Positions 1 through 11,100 of a stretch of 16,172 nucleotides of DNA are shown one piece after another. The notes beneath the pieces were generated by a model. That model saw only the letters and a program-made list of their open reading frames with translations, ran no database searches and was not told the origin of the DNA. The stretch comes from Pseudomonadota bacterium (GTDB lineage: Bacteria > Pseudomonadota > Alphaproteobacteria > Rhizobiales > Aestuariivirgaceae). The DNA is taken from assembly GCA_016522385.1 (NCBI GenBank), contig JAEKFU010000014.1:1-16172 (forward strand), given 5' to 3'. Made by a program: the position numbers and the translations under genes. Each line of letters starts with the position of its first letter. Position 1 is the first letter of the stretch.

Positions 1-126
1 GGCGACAATGTGAGTTTTGATGTTGATCTGATCGTGCCGATCGCGATGGAAGAGAAGCTGCGCTTTGCGATCCGCGAAGGCGGCCGCACCGTGGGTGCCG
101 GCGTCGTGTCGAGCATCATCGAGTAA
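1..126 (+). CDS. tuf: Elongation factor Tu, C-terminal end (5' truncated by window)
   Basis: The first 41 codons and a TAA stop encode the tail of EF-Tu, the GTPase that delivers aminoacyl-tRNA to the ribosomal A site. The reading frame shows the domain III ending typical of the family: GDNV at the start, then LIVPIAMEEKLRFAIREGG and the RTVGAGVV segment, closing with SSIIE. This part of domain III contacts tRNA and is very conserved. Only about a tenth of the protein is inside the window, so the GTP-binding domain cannot be judged. A tuf copy directly before tRNA-Trp and secE is a known alphaproteobacterial arrangement; a second tuf often follows fusA, but that place lies outside the window. 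Confidence 0.95.
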   Translation, partial: GDNVSFDVDLIVPIAMEEKLRFAIREGGRTVGAGVVSSIIE

Positions 127-166
127 CCAAACCGGGAAGCCGAAGGACCCATCAAGGTCGTTTGGT
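126..166 (+). other. Inverted repeat between tuf and tRNA-Trp
   Basis: ACCAAAC (126-132) and GTTTGGT (160-166) are perfect 7-base inverted repeats around a 27-base loop, starting at the last base of the tuf stop codon. No T-run follows, so it does not look like a standard intrinsic terminator. It could be a processing or weak termination structure between tuf and the tRNA, or chance. No convincing promoter was seen in the 59 bases before the tRNA, so read-through from tuf with release of the tRNA by processing is plausible. Confidence 0.3.
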
Positions 167-185
167 ACCCATGGCAACCTGATAA

Positions 186-261
<76 letters not shown>

Positions 262-318
262 AAGGTGACCGGAAACCCCTCAAATACGGAAAGAGCAAAG
301 CGTAAGTCCCACTAGTGC

Positions 319-340
319 GAGTACTGAATGACCAGTGCTC
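319..340 (+). other. Small hairpin just upstream of the secE ribosome-binding site
   Basis: GAGTACT (319-325) can pair with AGTGCTC (334-340), seven pairs including one G-U, around an 8-base loop. It abuts the AAGGA (341-345) that is the likely secE ribosome-binding site. The sequence CACTAGTG (310-317) next to it is an 8-base palindrome that offers a competing fold. This may tune secE translation or shape the tRNA 3' processing product; it may also be chance. Confidence 0.3.
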
Positions 341-355
341 AAGGAAACAGTGAAG

Positions 356-556
356 ATGGCCAAGCAGAAGACAAACCCGTTCGAATTCATTCAGCAGGTT
401 CGTCAGGAAACCAACAAGGTGACCTGGCCGACTCGGCGCGAGACCCTGATCACCTCGATCATGGTGCTGATTATGGTGGCGTTGGCGTCGGTGTTCTTCC
501 TAGGGGTGGATGCTGTGCTGAGATGGATTGTTAATTTTGTGCTCTACGGGGCCTAA
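356..556 (+). CDS. secE: Preprotein translocase subunit SecE
   Basis: This 66-residue protein is SecE, the small inner-membrane subunit that clamps the SecY channel of the general secretion pathway. The hallmark amphipathic segment (EtnKVTWPTRRET, residues 18-30) is followed by one hydrophobic membrane span at about residues 32-50 and a second hydrophobic tail to residue 64. This is the short single-span form usual outside enteric bacteria; E. coli SecE has three spans. The start at ATG 356 (MAKQKTNPFEF) fits the family; an in-frame ATG 21 bases upstream (335) would add MLKETVK and is less likely, as AAGGA (341-345) would then lie inside the gene. nusG follows after 31 bases, the conserved secE-nusG pairing. 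Confidence 0.96.
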   Translation: MAKQKTNPFEFIQQVRQETNKVTWPTRRETLITSIMVLIMVALASVFFLGVDAVLRWIVNFVLYGA

Positions 557-587
557 ACCCTAACGCGACAGCGGATCGAAACAGGAT

Positions 588-1121
588 ATGGCAAAACGCT
601 GGTATATCGTGCACGCTTACTCGAATTTCGAGAAGAAGGTGGCCGAGTCGATCAAGGAACAGGCGGCGGCGAGCGGTCTGGCCGATCATTTCGAAGAAGT
701 GCTGGTGCCGACTGAGGAAGTGGTTGAGATGCGCCGGGGTCGCAAAGTGGCAAGCGAACGGCGGTTTTTTCCTGGCTACGTCTTGGTGAAGATGGATATG
801 ACCGACCAAGCCTATCATCTTATCAAGAACACGCCGAAAGTGACGGGTTTTCTCGGCACGGACAACAAGCCGATGCCGATTACCGAGGAAGAGGCGCTGC
901 GCATCCTGCATCAGGTGCAGGAGGGCGTCGAGCGGCCGCGTCCGTCGGTGGTTTACGAAATCGGTGAACAGGTACGCGTTGCCGATGGTCCTTTTGCATC
1001 CTTCAACGGGCTTGTTGAGGATGTCGATGAAGAGCGCGCGCGGTTGAAGGTGGCTGTGTCGATTTTCGGCCGCCCGACGCCCGTCGAGCTTGAATTTGGC
1101 CAGGTCGAGAAGCTCTCTTAG
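588..1121 (+). CDS. nusG: Transcription termination/antitermination factor NusG
   Basis: The 177-residue product is NusG, which binds the RNA polymerase clamp, suppresses pausing, and recruits either Rho or the ribosomal protein S10. The N-terminal NGN domain starts with KRWYIVHAYSNFEKKV and includes the FFPGYVLVKMDM strand (about residues 60-72) and the VTGFLG segment. A linker rich in acidic residues leads to the KOW domain at about residues 126-177, beginning GEQVRVADGPFASFNG and ending at EFGQVEKLS. Length and domain order are normal, with no insert. The start ATG at 588 has an ACAGGA just upstream. It is probably co-transcribed with secE and is followed by the structured leader of rplK. 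Confidence 0.97.
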   Translation: MAKRWYIVHAYSNFEKKVAESIKEQAAASGLADHFEEVLVPTEEVVEMRRGRKVASERRFFPGYVLVKMDMTDQAYHLIKNTPKVTGFLGTDNKPMPITEEEALRILHQVQEGVERPRPSVVYEIGEQVRVADGPFASFNGLVEDVDEERARLKVAVSIFGRPTPVELEFGQVEKLS

Positions 1122-1140
1122 GACGAGAAGACTTCAAGAC

Positions 1141-1240
1141 CCGGTTTAACCGGTGGGAGGTACATCCGGCATTGCCATGCGCCGGAACAGGCCGGACCAC
1201 CAGACTGACAATGCCCTCATGAGGGTAGTGCAGAGGAAAG
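1141..1240 (+). promoter_or_regulatory. Structured leader upstream of rplK-rplA, candidate L1 autoregulatory site
   Basis: The nusG-rplK gap holds several RNA structures. CCGGTT/AACCGG (1141-1146, 1148-1153) is a perfect inverted repeat. GGTGG (1152-1156) can pair with CCACC (1197-1201), enclosing TCCGGC (1165-1170), which can pair with GCCGGA at 1181-1186 or, alternatively, at 1191-1196. CCCTCATGAGGG (1214-1225) is a 12-base palindrome shortly before the rplK ribosome-binding site (GAGGAAAG, 1233-1240). The string GGTGGGAGG, with a later CCACC, resembles the base of the L1-binding stalk of 23S rRNA as I remember it. In E. coli, L1 represses its own operon by binding such a mimic in the rplK leader. 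The structures are seen; the L1-site role is inference. Confidence 0.6.
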
Positions 1241-1244
1241 AACA

Positions 1245-1673
1245 ATGGCAAAGAAGATTGCAGGTTACATCAAGCTGCAAGTGCCGGCAGGACAGGCGAA
1301 CCCTTCGCCGCCGATTGGCCCGGCGCTTGGTCAGCGCGGTTTGAACATCATGGAGTTCTGCAAGGCGTTCAACGCAGCTTCACAGAACTTCGAGCCGGGA
1401 TCGCCGATCCCAACGCTGGTTACCGTTTATCAGGACAAGTCATTTTCCTTCGACATGAAGACGCCGCCGGCGTCCTACTTCCTGAAAAAGGCAGCCAGGC
1501 TGGACAAGGGTTCACAAGAACCGGGTCGCGAAACGGTCGGCCAAGTGAGCATGGCCCAGATACGTGAGATCGCGGAGACGAAAATGCAGGACCTCAATGC
1601 CCGCGATATCGATCAGGCGGCAAAGATCATTGCCGGCTCGGCCCGGTCGATGGGTCTGGAAGTCGTGGGGTAG
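1245..1673 (+). CDS. rplK: 50S ribosomal protein L11
   Basis: The 142-residue protein is L11, which with its rRNA target forms the GTPase-associated centre, where EF-G, RelA and thiostrepton-type antibiotics act. The N-terminal domain has the proline-rich loop (PSPPIGPALGQRGLNIMEF, residues 20-38) that contacts thiostrepton and the rRNA, followed by CKAFN. A short hinge near PPAS leads to the RNA-binding C-terminal domain (about residues 75-142) with TVGQVS, QIREIAETKMQDLNA and the closing GSARSMGLEV helix. Length matches the family. The start ATG at 1245 is preceded by GAGGAAAG. Lys3, the residue region near K40 and the N-terminus are candidate PrmA methylation sites by family knowledge. rplA starts 5 bases after the stop. 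Confidence 0.98.
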   Translation: MAKKIAGYIKLQVPAGQANPSPPIGPALGQRGLNIMEFCKAFNAASQNFEPGSPIPTLVTVYQDKSFSFDMKTPPASYFLKKAARLDKGSQEPGRETVGQVSMAQIREIAETKMQDLNARDIDQAAKIIAGSARSMGLEVVG

Positions 1674-1678
1674 CGGTG

Positions 1679-2377
1679 ATGGCAAAAGTTGCGAAACGAA
1701 TTGCAAAAGCAATTGACGGGCTCGAACGCAGCAAATTGTTTGCGCTCGATGAGGCAGTCAAGGAAATCAAAAGTCGGGCAAGTGCCAAGTTCGACGAGAC
1801 GGTCGAAATCGCCATGAACCTGGGGGTTGACCCACGTCATGCCGACCAGATGGTACGTGGTGTGTGTCAGCTGCCGAACGGTTCGGGCAAGACAGTCAGG
1901 GTGGCCGTGTTCGCAAAGGATGATAAGGCTGACGAAGCCAAGGCAGCCGGTGCCGATGTGGTCGGAGCAGAGGATCTGGTTGAGACCATCCAAAAGGGCC
2001 AGATCAATTTTGACCGGTGCATTGCTTCACCGGATATGATGCCCCTCGTCGGGCGGCTCGGTAAGGTGCTGGGCCCGCGCGGCCTGATGCCGAACCCGAA
2101 GGTCGGCACAGTAACACCCGATGTGGCGGGCGCCGTGTCGGCGGCCAAGGGCGGCGCGGTTGAGTTCAAGGCTGAAAAGGCCGGCATAATTCATGCCGGC
2201 GTCGGCAAGGTCAGCTTCAAGGAAAGCGATCTCGTCGACAATATCAAGGCGTTTGTCGATGCGGTTATCAAAGCCAAGCCGACCGGCTCAAAGGGTACAT
2301 ATCTGAAAAAGGTTTCTTTGAGTTCGACCATGGGGCCTGGCTTGAGTGTGGACTTGGCCAGCGTTTCGGGGCAGTAG
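1679..2377 (+). CDS. rplA: 50S ribosomal protein L1
   Basis: The 232-residue product is L1, the protein of the mobile stalk that helps eject deacylated tRNA from the E site, and in many bacteria the translational repressor of its own operon. Visible family marks are the MNLGVDPRHADQMVRG segment, LGKVLGPRGLMPNPKVGTV (domain II), the AKGGAVEFKAEKAGIIHAGV stretch and the RNA-contacting SSTMGPG near the end, with T217-M218-G219 at the family positions. The chosen start is ATG 1679 (MAKVAKRIAKA); a GTG at 1676 lies directly before it. Only 5 bases separate it from the rplK stop and there is no strong Shine-Dalgarno, which suggests translational coupling, as expected for an L11-L1 pair controlled at one upstream site. 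Confidence 0.98.
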   Translation: MAKVAKRIAKAIDGLERSKLFALDEAVKEIKSRASAKFDETVEIAMNLGVDPRHADQMVRGVCQLPNGSGKTVRVAVFAKDDKADEAKAAGADVVGAEDLVETIQKGQINFDRCIASPDMMPLVGRLGKVLGPRGLMPNPKVGTVTPDVAGAVSAAKGGAVEFKAEKAGIIHAGVGKVSFKESDLVDNIKAFVDAVIKAKPTGSKGTYLKKVSLSSTMGPGLSVDLASVSGQ

Positions 2378-2432
2378 GCCGCGACGCTGGTGAATTGTTT
2401 TCCGGTTGGATTCGTTGCATGAATTCAATTGG

Positions 2433-2475
2433 TTGACTGTCGAACTGGAATATTTGATTCCGCTTCGACAGTTAA
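2433..2475 (+). other. Strong hairpin in the rplA-rplJ spacer
   Basis: TTGACTGTCGAA (2433-2444) pairs with TTCGACAGTTAA (2464-2475), 12 pairs with one G-U. Inside, after one mismatch and a G-U pair, GGAAT (2447-2451) pairs with ATTCC (2457-2461) around a 5-base loop. There is no T-run after it, so it is not a standard intrinsic terminator. It may be an RNase III site, a barrier protecting rplK-rplA mRNA, or an attenuator that sets the ratio of upstream to downstream genes. The spacer from 2378 to about 2580 holds no gene that I can support, and no convincing promoter (a weak TTGGTT/TATTTG pair spaced 16 bases overlaps this hairpin). Confidence 0.65.
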
Positions 2476-2599
2476 AGACCTGTCCGAGATTGCAGGCGTG
2501 GGATCGAATGGTCCTGCTTAAAAGCCCAGCCTGCATGAGATGGGTGTGACGACGGATCGTGATGTCAGGCGGATGCCTGGTTGACGATCGGTTTGAACC

Positions 2600-2770
2600 T
2601 CACGTGAACCTGACCGGCTTCGGCCGGTGAGGGGACAGGCAAGTGAGCGCCGCTTCAGTTGAGCGCGTTTCACCTGCCGACAAGCGGTTTGGTGTTGCGC
2701 TCGGCCGCAGCGGTTGGTCCACCGGTCTGGAGTGCCGGAAGCCCCGGCGATCGGACCAAAACGGAGAGAG
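2600..2770 (+). promoter_or_regulatory. L10-leader-like structured region upstream of rplJ
   Basis: The last 170 bases before rplJ are dense in RNA structure. A UUCG-capped hairpin ACCGGC/GCCGGT lies at 2613-2628. A long stem follows: GGCA-A-GTGAGCGC (2638-2650) with GCGC-GTT-TCAC-C-TGCC (2663-2678), with one mismatch and a 3-base bulge. TTGGTCC (2714-2720) pairs with GGACCAA (2753-2759), enclosing GCCGG/CCGGC (2734-2738, 2744-2748). In many bacteria the L10-L12 complex binds an mRNA leader with a kinked stem at this place and represses rplJ-rplL. The bulged stem at 2638-2678 is the best candidate for that site. The folds are seen by hand; the regulatory role is inferred from position. Confidence 0.6.
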
Positions 2771-2773
2771 CAA

Positions 2774-3292
2774 GTGGATAGAGCTGCAAAAAAAGAGCTC
2801 GTTGCAACGTTGAACCAGGTGTTTTTGAATGCCAGCGTCGTCGTTGTGACCCACAATCTGGGCCTGACCGTCTCGCAGATGAACGATCTGCGGGGGCGGA
2901 TGGCTGAGGCGGGCGCTTGTGTCAAAGTGACCAAGAACCGCCTAACGAAGCTTGCTCTTGAAGGCACTGACGCTGAAGGGATCAGGGAGCTGTTCGTAGG
3001 CCCGACCGTTCTGATGTATTCAGACGATCCCGTTGCAGCACCGAAAATTGCTGCCGACTTCGCCAAGAAGAATGAAAAGCTTGTCATTCTTGGCGGATCG
3101 CTCGGTACGACAACGCTCGATGTTAGTGGCGTCAAGGCGCTGGCTGAGCTTCCATCGCTTGATGAGCTCAGAGCCAAGCTCGTGGGCATGATCAACACAC
3201 CTGCTACTCGCATTGCGGGCATCATGCAGGCACCGGCTGGTCAAGTTGCACGGGTTGTTGGCGCCTATGCCTCCAAGGACGAGGCTGCATGA
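2774..3292 (+). CDS. rplJ: 50S ribosomal protein L10
   Basis: The 172-residue product is L10, the base of the L12 stalk that recruits translation GTPases. I place the start at GTG 2774 (read as Met, then DRAAKKELVATLN), because alphaproteobacterial L10 begins this way and GGAGAG (2763-2768) lies at the right distance. An ATG at 2714 would add 20 residues coded by the leader hairpin region and is rejected. The rRNA-binding domain includes HNLGLTVSQMNDLR (27-40), KVTKNRLTKLALEGT (51-65) and FVGPTVLMYS. The C-terminal helix (about residues 133-170) is the docking site for L12 dimers. rplL follows after 53 bases. GTG start and leader structure both fit tight translational control. Confidence 0.97.
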   Translation: MDRAAKKELVATLNQVFLNASVVVVTHNLGLTVSQMNDLRGRMAEAGACVKVTKNRLTKLALEGTDAEGIRELFVGPTVLMYSDDPVAAPKIAADFAKKNEKLVILGGSLGTTTLDVSGVKALAELPSLDELRAKLVGMINTPATRIAGIMQAPAGQVARVVGAYASKDEAA

Positions 3293-3345
3293 CGGCCCGA
3301 TTTGTCAACTTAGGTTCAAACTGATTGAAGAAAGAGAAGTGAAAC

Positions 3346-3726
3346 ATGGCTAACCTAGAGAAAATTGCAGATGAGCTTTCCGGCCTGACTGTGCTGGAAG
3401 CTGCAGAGCTTTCGAAAATGCTGGAAGAAAAGTGGGGCGTGTCAGCGGCCGCGCCAGTGGCTGTCGCGGCCGCTGCGGCACCGGGTGCCGGCGGCGGCGA
3501 AGCGGTTGAAGAAAAGACCGAGTTCGACGTCGTTCTGGCCTCTTTTGGTGAGAAGAAGATCGAAGTCATCAAGGAGGTGCGCGGCATAACCGGACTTGGT
3601 CTGAAGGAAGCCAAGGATTTGGTCGAGGGTGCGCCCAAGCCGGTTAAGGAAGGCGTCACCAAGGAAGAAGCCGAGGAGATCAAAGGCAAGCTTGAAGGCG
3701 CCGGTGCAACCGTCGAGCTGAAGTAG
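3346..3726 (+). CDS. rplL: 50S ribosomal protein L7/L12
   Basis: The 126-residue protein is L12, the multicopy stalk protein that stimulates GTP hydrolysis by EF-Tu, EF-G, IF2 and RF3. The N-terminal dimerization domain (residues 1-32, with KIADELSGLTVLEAAELSKM) is followed by an Ala/Gly/Pro-rich flexible hinge (about 33-54). The globular C-terminal domain (57-126) carries the factor-binding surface: KIEVIKEVRGITGLGLKEAK, then VEGAPKPVKEGV. Length is normal. The start ATG 3346 has a purine-rich AGAGAAG upstream. It must be made in several copies per L10, so it usually has an efficient ribosome-binding site and a partial transcript stop after it; the hairpin at 3745-3774 could serve that purpose. 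Confidence 0.98.
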   Translation: MANLEKIADELSGLTVLEAAELSKMLEEKWGVSAAAPVAVAAAAAPGAGGGEAVEEKTEFDVVLASFGEKKIEVIKEVRGITGLGLKEAKDLVEGAPKPVKEGVTKEEAEEIKGKLEGAGATVELK

Positions 3727-3744
3727 GTTTCTACACATTAAGAC

Positions 3745-3774
3745 TGCGTCCGGGCTCTGTTTGCCCCGGGCGCA
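3745..3774 (+). other. Hairpin in the rplL-rpoB gap, possible attenuator or RNase III site
   Basis: TGCGTCCGGG (3745-3754) pairs with CCCGGGCGCA (3765-3774), ten pairs with one G-U, around a 10-base loop. Only ATCTTGAAG follows, without a T-run, so termination would be partial at best. In E. coli the same gap holds an attenuator and an RNase III site that lower rpoB-rpoC expression relative to the ribosomal genes. The remaining 120 bases before rpoB show no gene. Confidence 0.6.
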
Positions 3775-3895
3775 TCTTGAAGTTTCGTGCGTTGATTGAT
3801 GATACGGGCAGATTTGCGCAAAGGCTGATCAACGGCCATCGGGCAGCAAGAATTGGAAGCGTGATTTGTAGCGTTTCCATGACGAAGGATAAAAC

Positions 3896-7984
<4,089 letters not shown>

Positions 7985-7987
7985 CTC

Positions 7988-8018
7988 ATGCCGGGAGTGG
8001 TTTATAGGCTCTCGGCAT
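7988..8018 (+). other. Hairpin at the 5' side of the rpoB-rpoC gap
   Basis: ATGCCGGGAG (7988-7997) pairs with CTCTCGGCAT (8009-8018), ten pairs with one G-U and an 11-base loop, starting 4 bases after the rpoB stop. A short TTTT occurs 9 bases later (about 8028-8031), too far for a classical intrinsic terminator. It may protect the rpoB 3' end or allow partial termination. Confidence 0.55.
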
Positions 8019-8073
8019 CACAACGCATTTTAATAGGTCAGTTATGTTGTTTAAGACAGTACCGACCCACCAG

Positions 8074-8094
8074 GCGGACCAGCTTAAGGTCCGC
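8074..8094 (+). other. Perfect hairpin just upstream of the rpoC ribosome-binding site
   Basis: GCGGACC (8074-8080) and GGTCCGC (8088-8094) are perfect 7-base complements around AGCTTAA. The likely rpoC Shine-Dalgarno AGGAG (8099-8103) begins 4 bases later. The hairpin could act as a stand-by structure or keep the rpoC start open independently of rpoB translation. The function is inference. Confidence 0.5.
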
Positions 8095-8114
8095 AAGCAG
8101 GAGTTGAGAACACC

Positions 8115-11100
8115 ATGAACCAAGAGGTCATGAACGTCTTTAGTCCGGCCGGTCAGCCACAGACATTTGATCATATCAGGATCGGCATTGCCTCGCCTGA
8201 GAAGATCCTGTCGTGGTCTTTCGGTGAGATCAAAAAGCCGGAAACGATCAACTACCGCACATTCAAGCCGGAGCGGGACGGACTGTTCTGCGCCCGCATC
8301 TTCGGGCCGATCAAAGACTATGAATGCTTGTGCGGCAAGTACAAGCGCATGAAGTACAAGGGCATCATCTGCGAGAAATGTGGTGTCGAGGTCACGCTCG
8401 CCAAAGTGCGCCGGGAACGGATGGGCCATGTCGAGCTGGCTGCGCCTGTCGCCCATATCTGGTTCCTGAAATCACTGCCGAGCCGCATCGGCCTGCTGCT
8501 CGACATGACGCTGAAGGATATCGAGCGGGTTCTGTATTTCGAAAGCTACATCGTGCTCGAGCCGGGCCTGACGCCGATGAAACCGCTGCAGCTCCTCAAC
8601 GAGGAAGATTACCTGACGGCGCAAGACCAATATGGCGAAGACAGCTTTACCGCCGGGATTGGTGCTGAAGCGGTTCGCGAACTGCTGACCGGTATCGATC
8701 TGGAAAAGCTGCGCGACGATCTCAGGGTCGAGATTGCAGAATCGACCAGTGAACTGAAACCCAAGAAACTTGCCAAGCGGCTGAAGGTAGTCGAGGCTTT
8801 CATTGATTCCGGCAACCGCCCGGAATGGATGATCCTGACGGTGATCCCAGTGATCCCGCCGGAATTGCGCCCGCTCGTGCCGCTTGATGGCGGTCGGTTT
8901 GCAACGTCGGACCTCAATGATCTGTACCGCCGTGTGATCAACCGCAACAACCGTTTGAAACGGCTGATCGAATTGCGCGCGCCGGACATCATTATCCGTA
9001 ACGAAAAGCGTATGCTGCAAGAAGCGGTCGATGCGCTGTTCGATAACGGCCGGCGCGGACGCACGATTACCGGTGCTAACAAGCGGCCCCTTAAATCGCT
9101 CAGTGACATGCTTAAGGGCAAACAGGGTCGATTCCGGCAGAACTTGCTGGGCAAACGCGTCGACTATTCAGGCCGATCGGTTATTGTCGTCGGGCCGGAG
9201 TTGAAACTGCATCAGTGTGGTCTGCCCAAGAAGATGGCTCTCGAGCTGTTCAAGCCGTTCATCTACTCGCGGCTTGATGCCAAGGGATTGTCGTCTACGG
9301 TCAAGCAGGCCAAAAAACTGGTCGAAAAGGAAAAGCCGGAAGTCTGGGACATTCTCGATGAAGTGATCCGGGAGCATCCAGTACTGTTGAACCGAGCCCC
9401 GACCCTGCACCGACTTGGGATTCAGGCGTTTGAGCCTGTGCTGATCGAGGGCAAAGCCATCCAGCTGCACCCGCTGGTCTGCGCTGCCTTCAACGCCGAC
9501 TTTGACGGTGACCAGATGGCTGTGCATGTGCCGCTGTCGCTGGAAGCGCAACTGGAGGCTCGTGTGCTGATGATGTCAACCAACAACATCCTGCATCCGG
9601 CCAATGGTCAACCGATCATCGTGCCTTCTCAGGACATCGTGCTAGGGCTCTATTATGTGTCGCAAATGCGCCAGAACGAGCTTGGCGAAGGCATGTTGTT
9701 CGGATCTGTCGCTGAGGTAGATCATGCCTTGGAGGCAGGTGTGGTCTCGCTGCACGCGAAGATCAAGGCCCGTTTCAAATACATCGATGACGAAGGCAAT
9801 CTGGTGTCGAAGGTTTTCGACACGACGCCCGGCCGGTTGATGATCGGCGAATTGTTGCCGAAACAGCCCGGCGTGTCACTTGACCTGTGCAACAAGCTTT
9901 TGACCAAGCGCGACATCTCCAACATGATCGACGAGGTCTACCGGCACTGCGGTCAAAAAGAGACGGTAATCTTCTGCGACCAGATCATGCAGCTTGGCTT
10001 CCACCATGCCTTCAAGGCCGGCATCTCGTTTGGCAAAGATGATATGGTTATCCCGGACAGCAAGGAAAAGCTGGTCGGCGAGACACGCGACTTGGCCAAG
10101 GAGTATGAGCAGCAATATATCGACGGGCTGATCACCCAGGGGGAGAAATACAACAAGGTGGTCGATGCCTGGGCGAAGTGCACCGACAAGGTGGCCGACG
10201 AAATGATGGCGCGAATTTCCTCGGTGCAGATCGATGACGAGAGCGGCCGCGAGCGGCCCGTCAACTCGATCTACATGATGGCCCACTCTGGTGCGCGTGG
10301 CTCGCCGGCGCAGATGAAGCAGCTTGCCGGAATGCGCGGTCTGATGGCGAAACCTTCCGGTGAGATTATCGAGACGCCGATCATCTCCAACTTCAAGGAA
10401 GGCCTGTCGGTTCTGGAATACTTCAACTCCACGCACGGTGCCCGCAAGGGTCTTGCGGATACCGCGCTGAAGACCGCTAACTCTGGGTATCTGACCCGCC
10501 GGCTGGTCGACGTGGCTCAGGACTCGATTATCAACGCAGAGGACTGCGGCACCGAGAACAGCATTACCGCACGGCCGATGATTGAAGCCGGTGACGTTAT
10601 CGTGTCGCTTGGCATGCGTGTGCTCGGCCGGACGTCCGCAGAAGATGTCATCAACCCGGCCACTGGTGAAGTGATTGTACCCAAGGGCCAGGAAATCATG
10701 GAGGACCACGTCGAACTCATGGAAGCGGCCGGCATTCCTGAGATGCGGATCCGTTCGGTGTTGACCTGCGAAACCAAGCACGGCGTTTGCTGCAAATGCT
10801 ATGGACGTGATCTGGCGCGCGGCACACCGGTTAACATGGGCGAGGCGGTCGGTGTGATCGCGGCCCAGTCGATCGGTGAACCTGGTACGCAGCTGACGAT
10901 GCGCACGTTCCACATCGGCGGCACCGCACAGGTGCTCGATGAGTCGTTCGTTGAATCCAACCACGAAGGCACGGTGCGCCTGAAAAACAGGGACATTGTC
11001 GCCGATTCTACCGGCAACAAGATCGTCATGGGCCGCAATGTGGCGATTGTCGTCGAAGACGATCAGGGGAATGAACGTGCGGTGCATAAGCTCACCTACG

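Noticed and set aside
3777..3805. TTGAAG/TGATAC as an internal rpoB promoter
   Set aside because: The -10 match is poor, and the position directly after the hairpin gives no further support.
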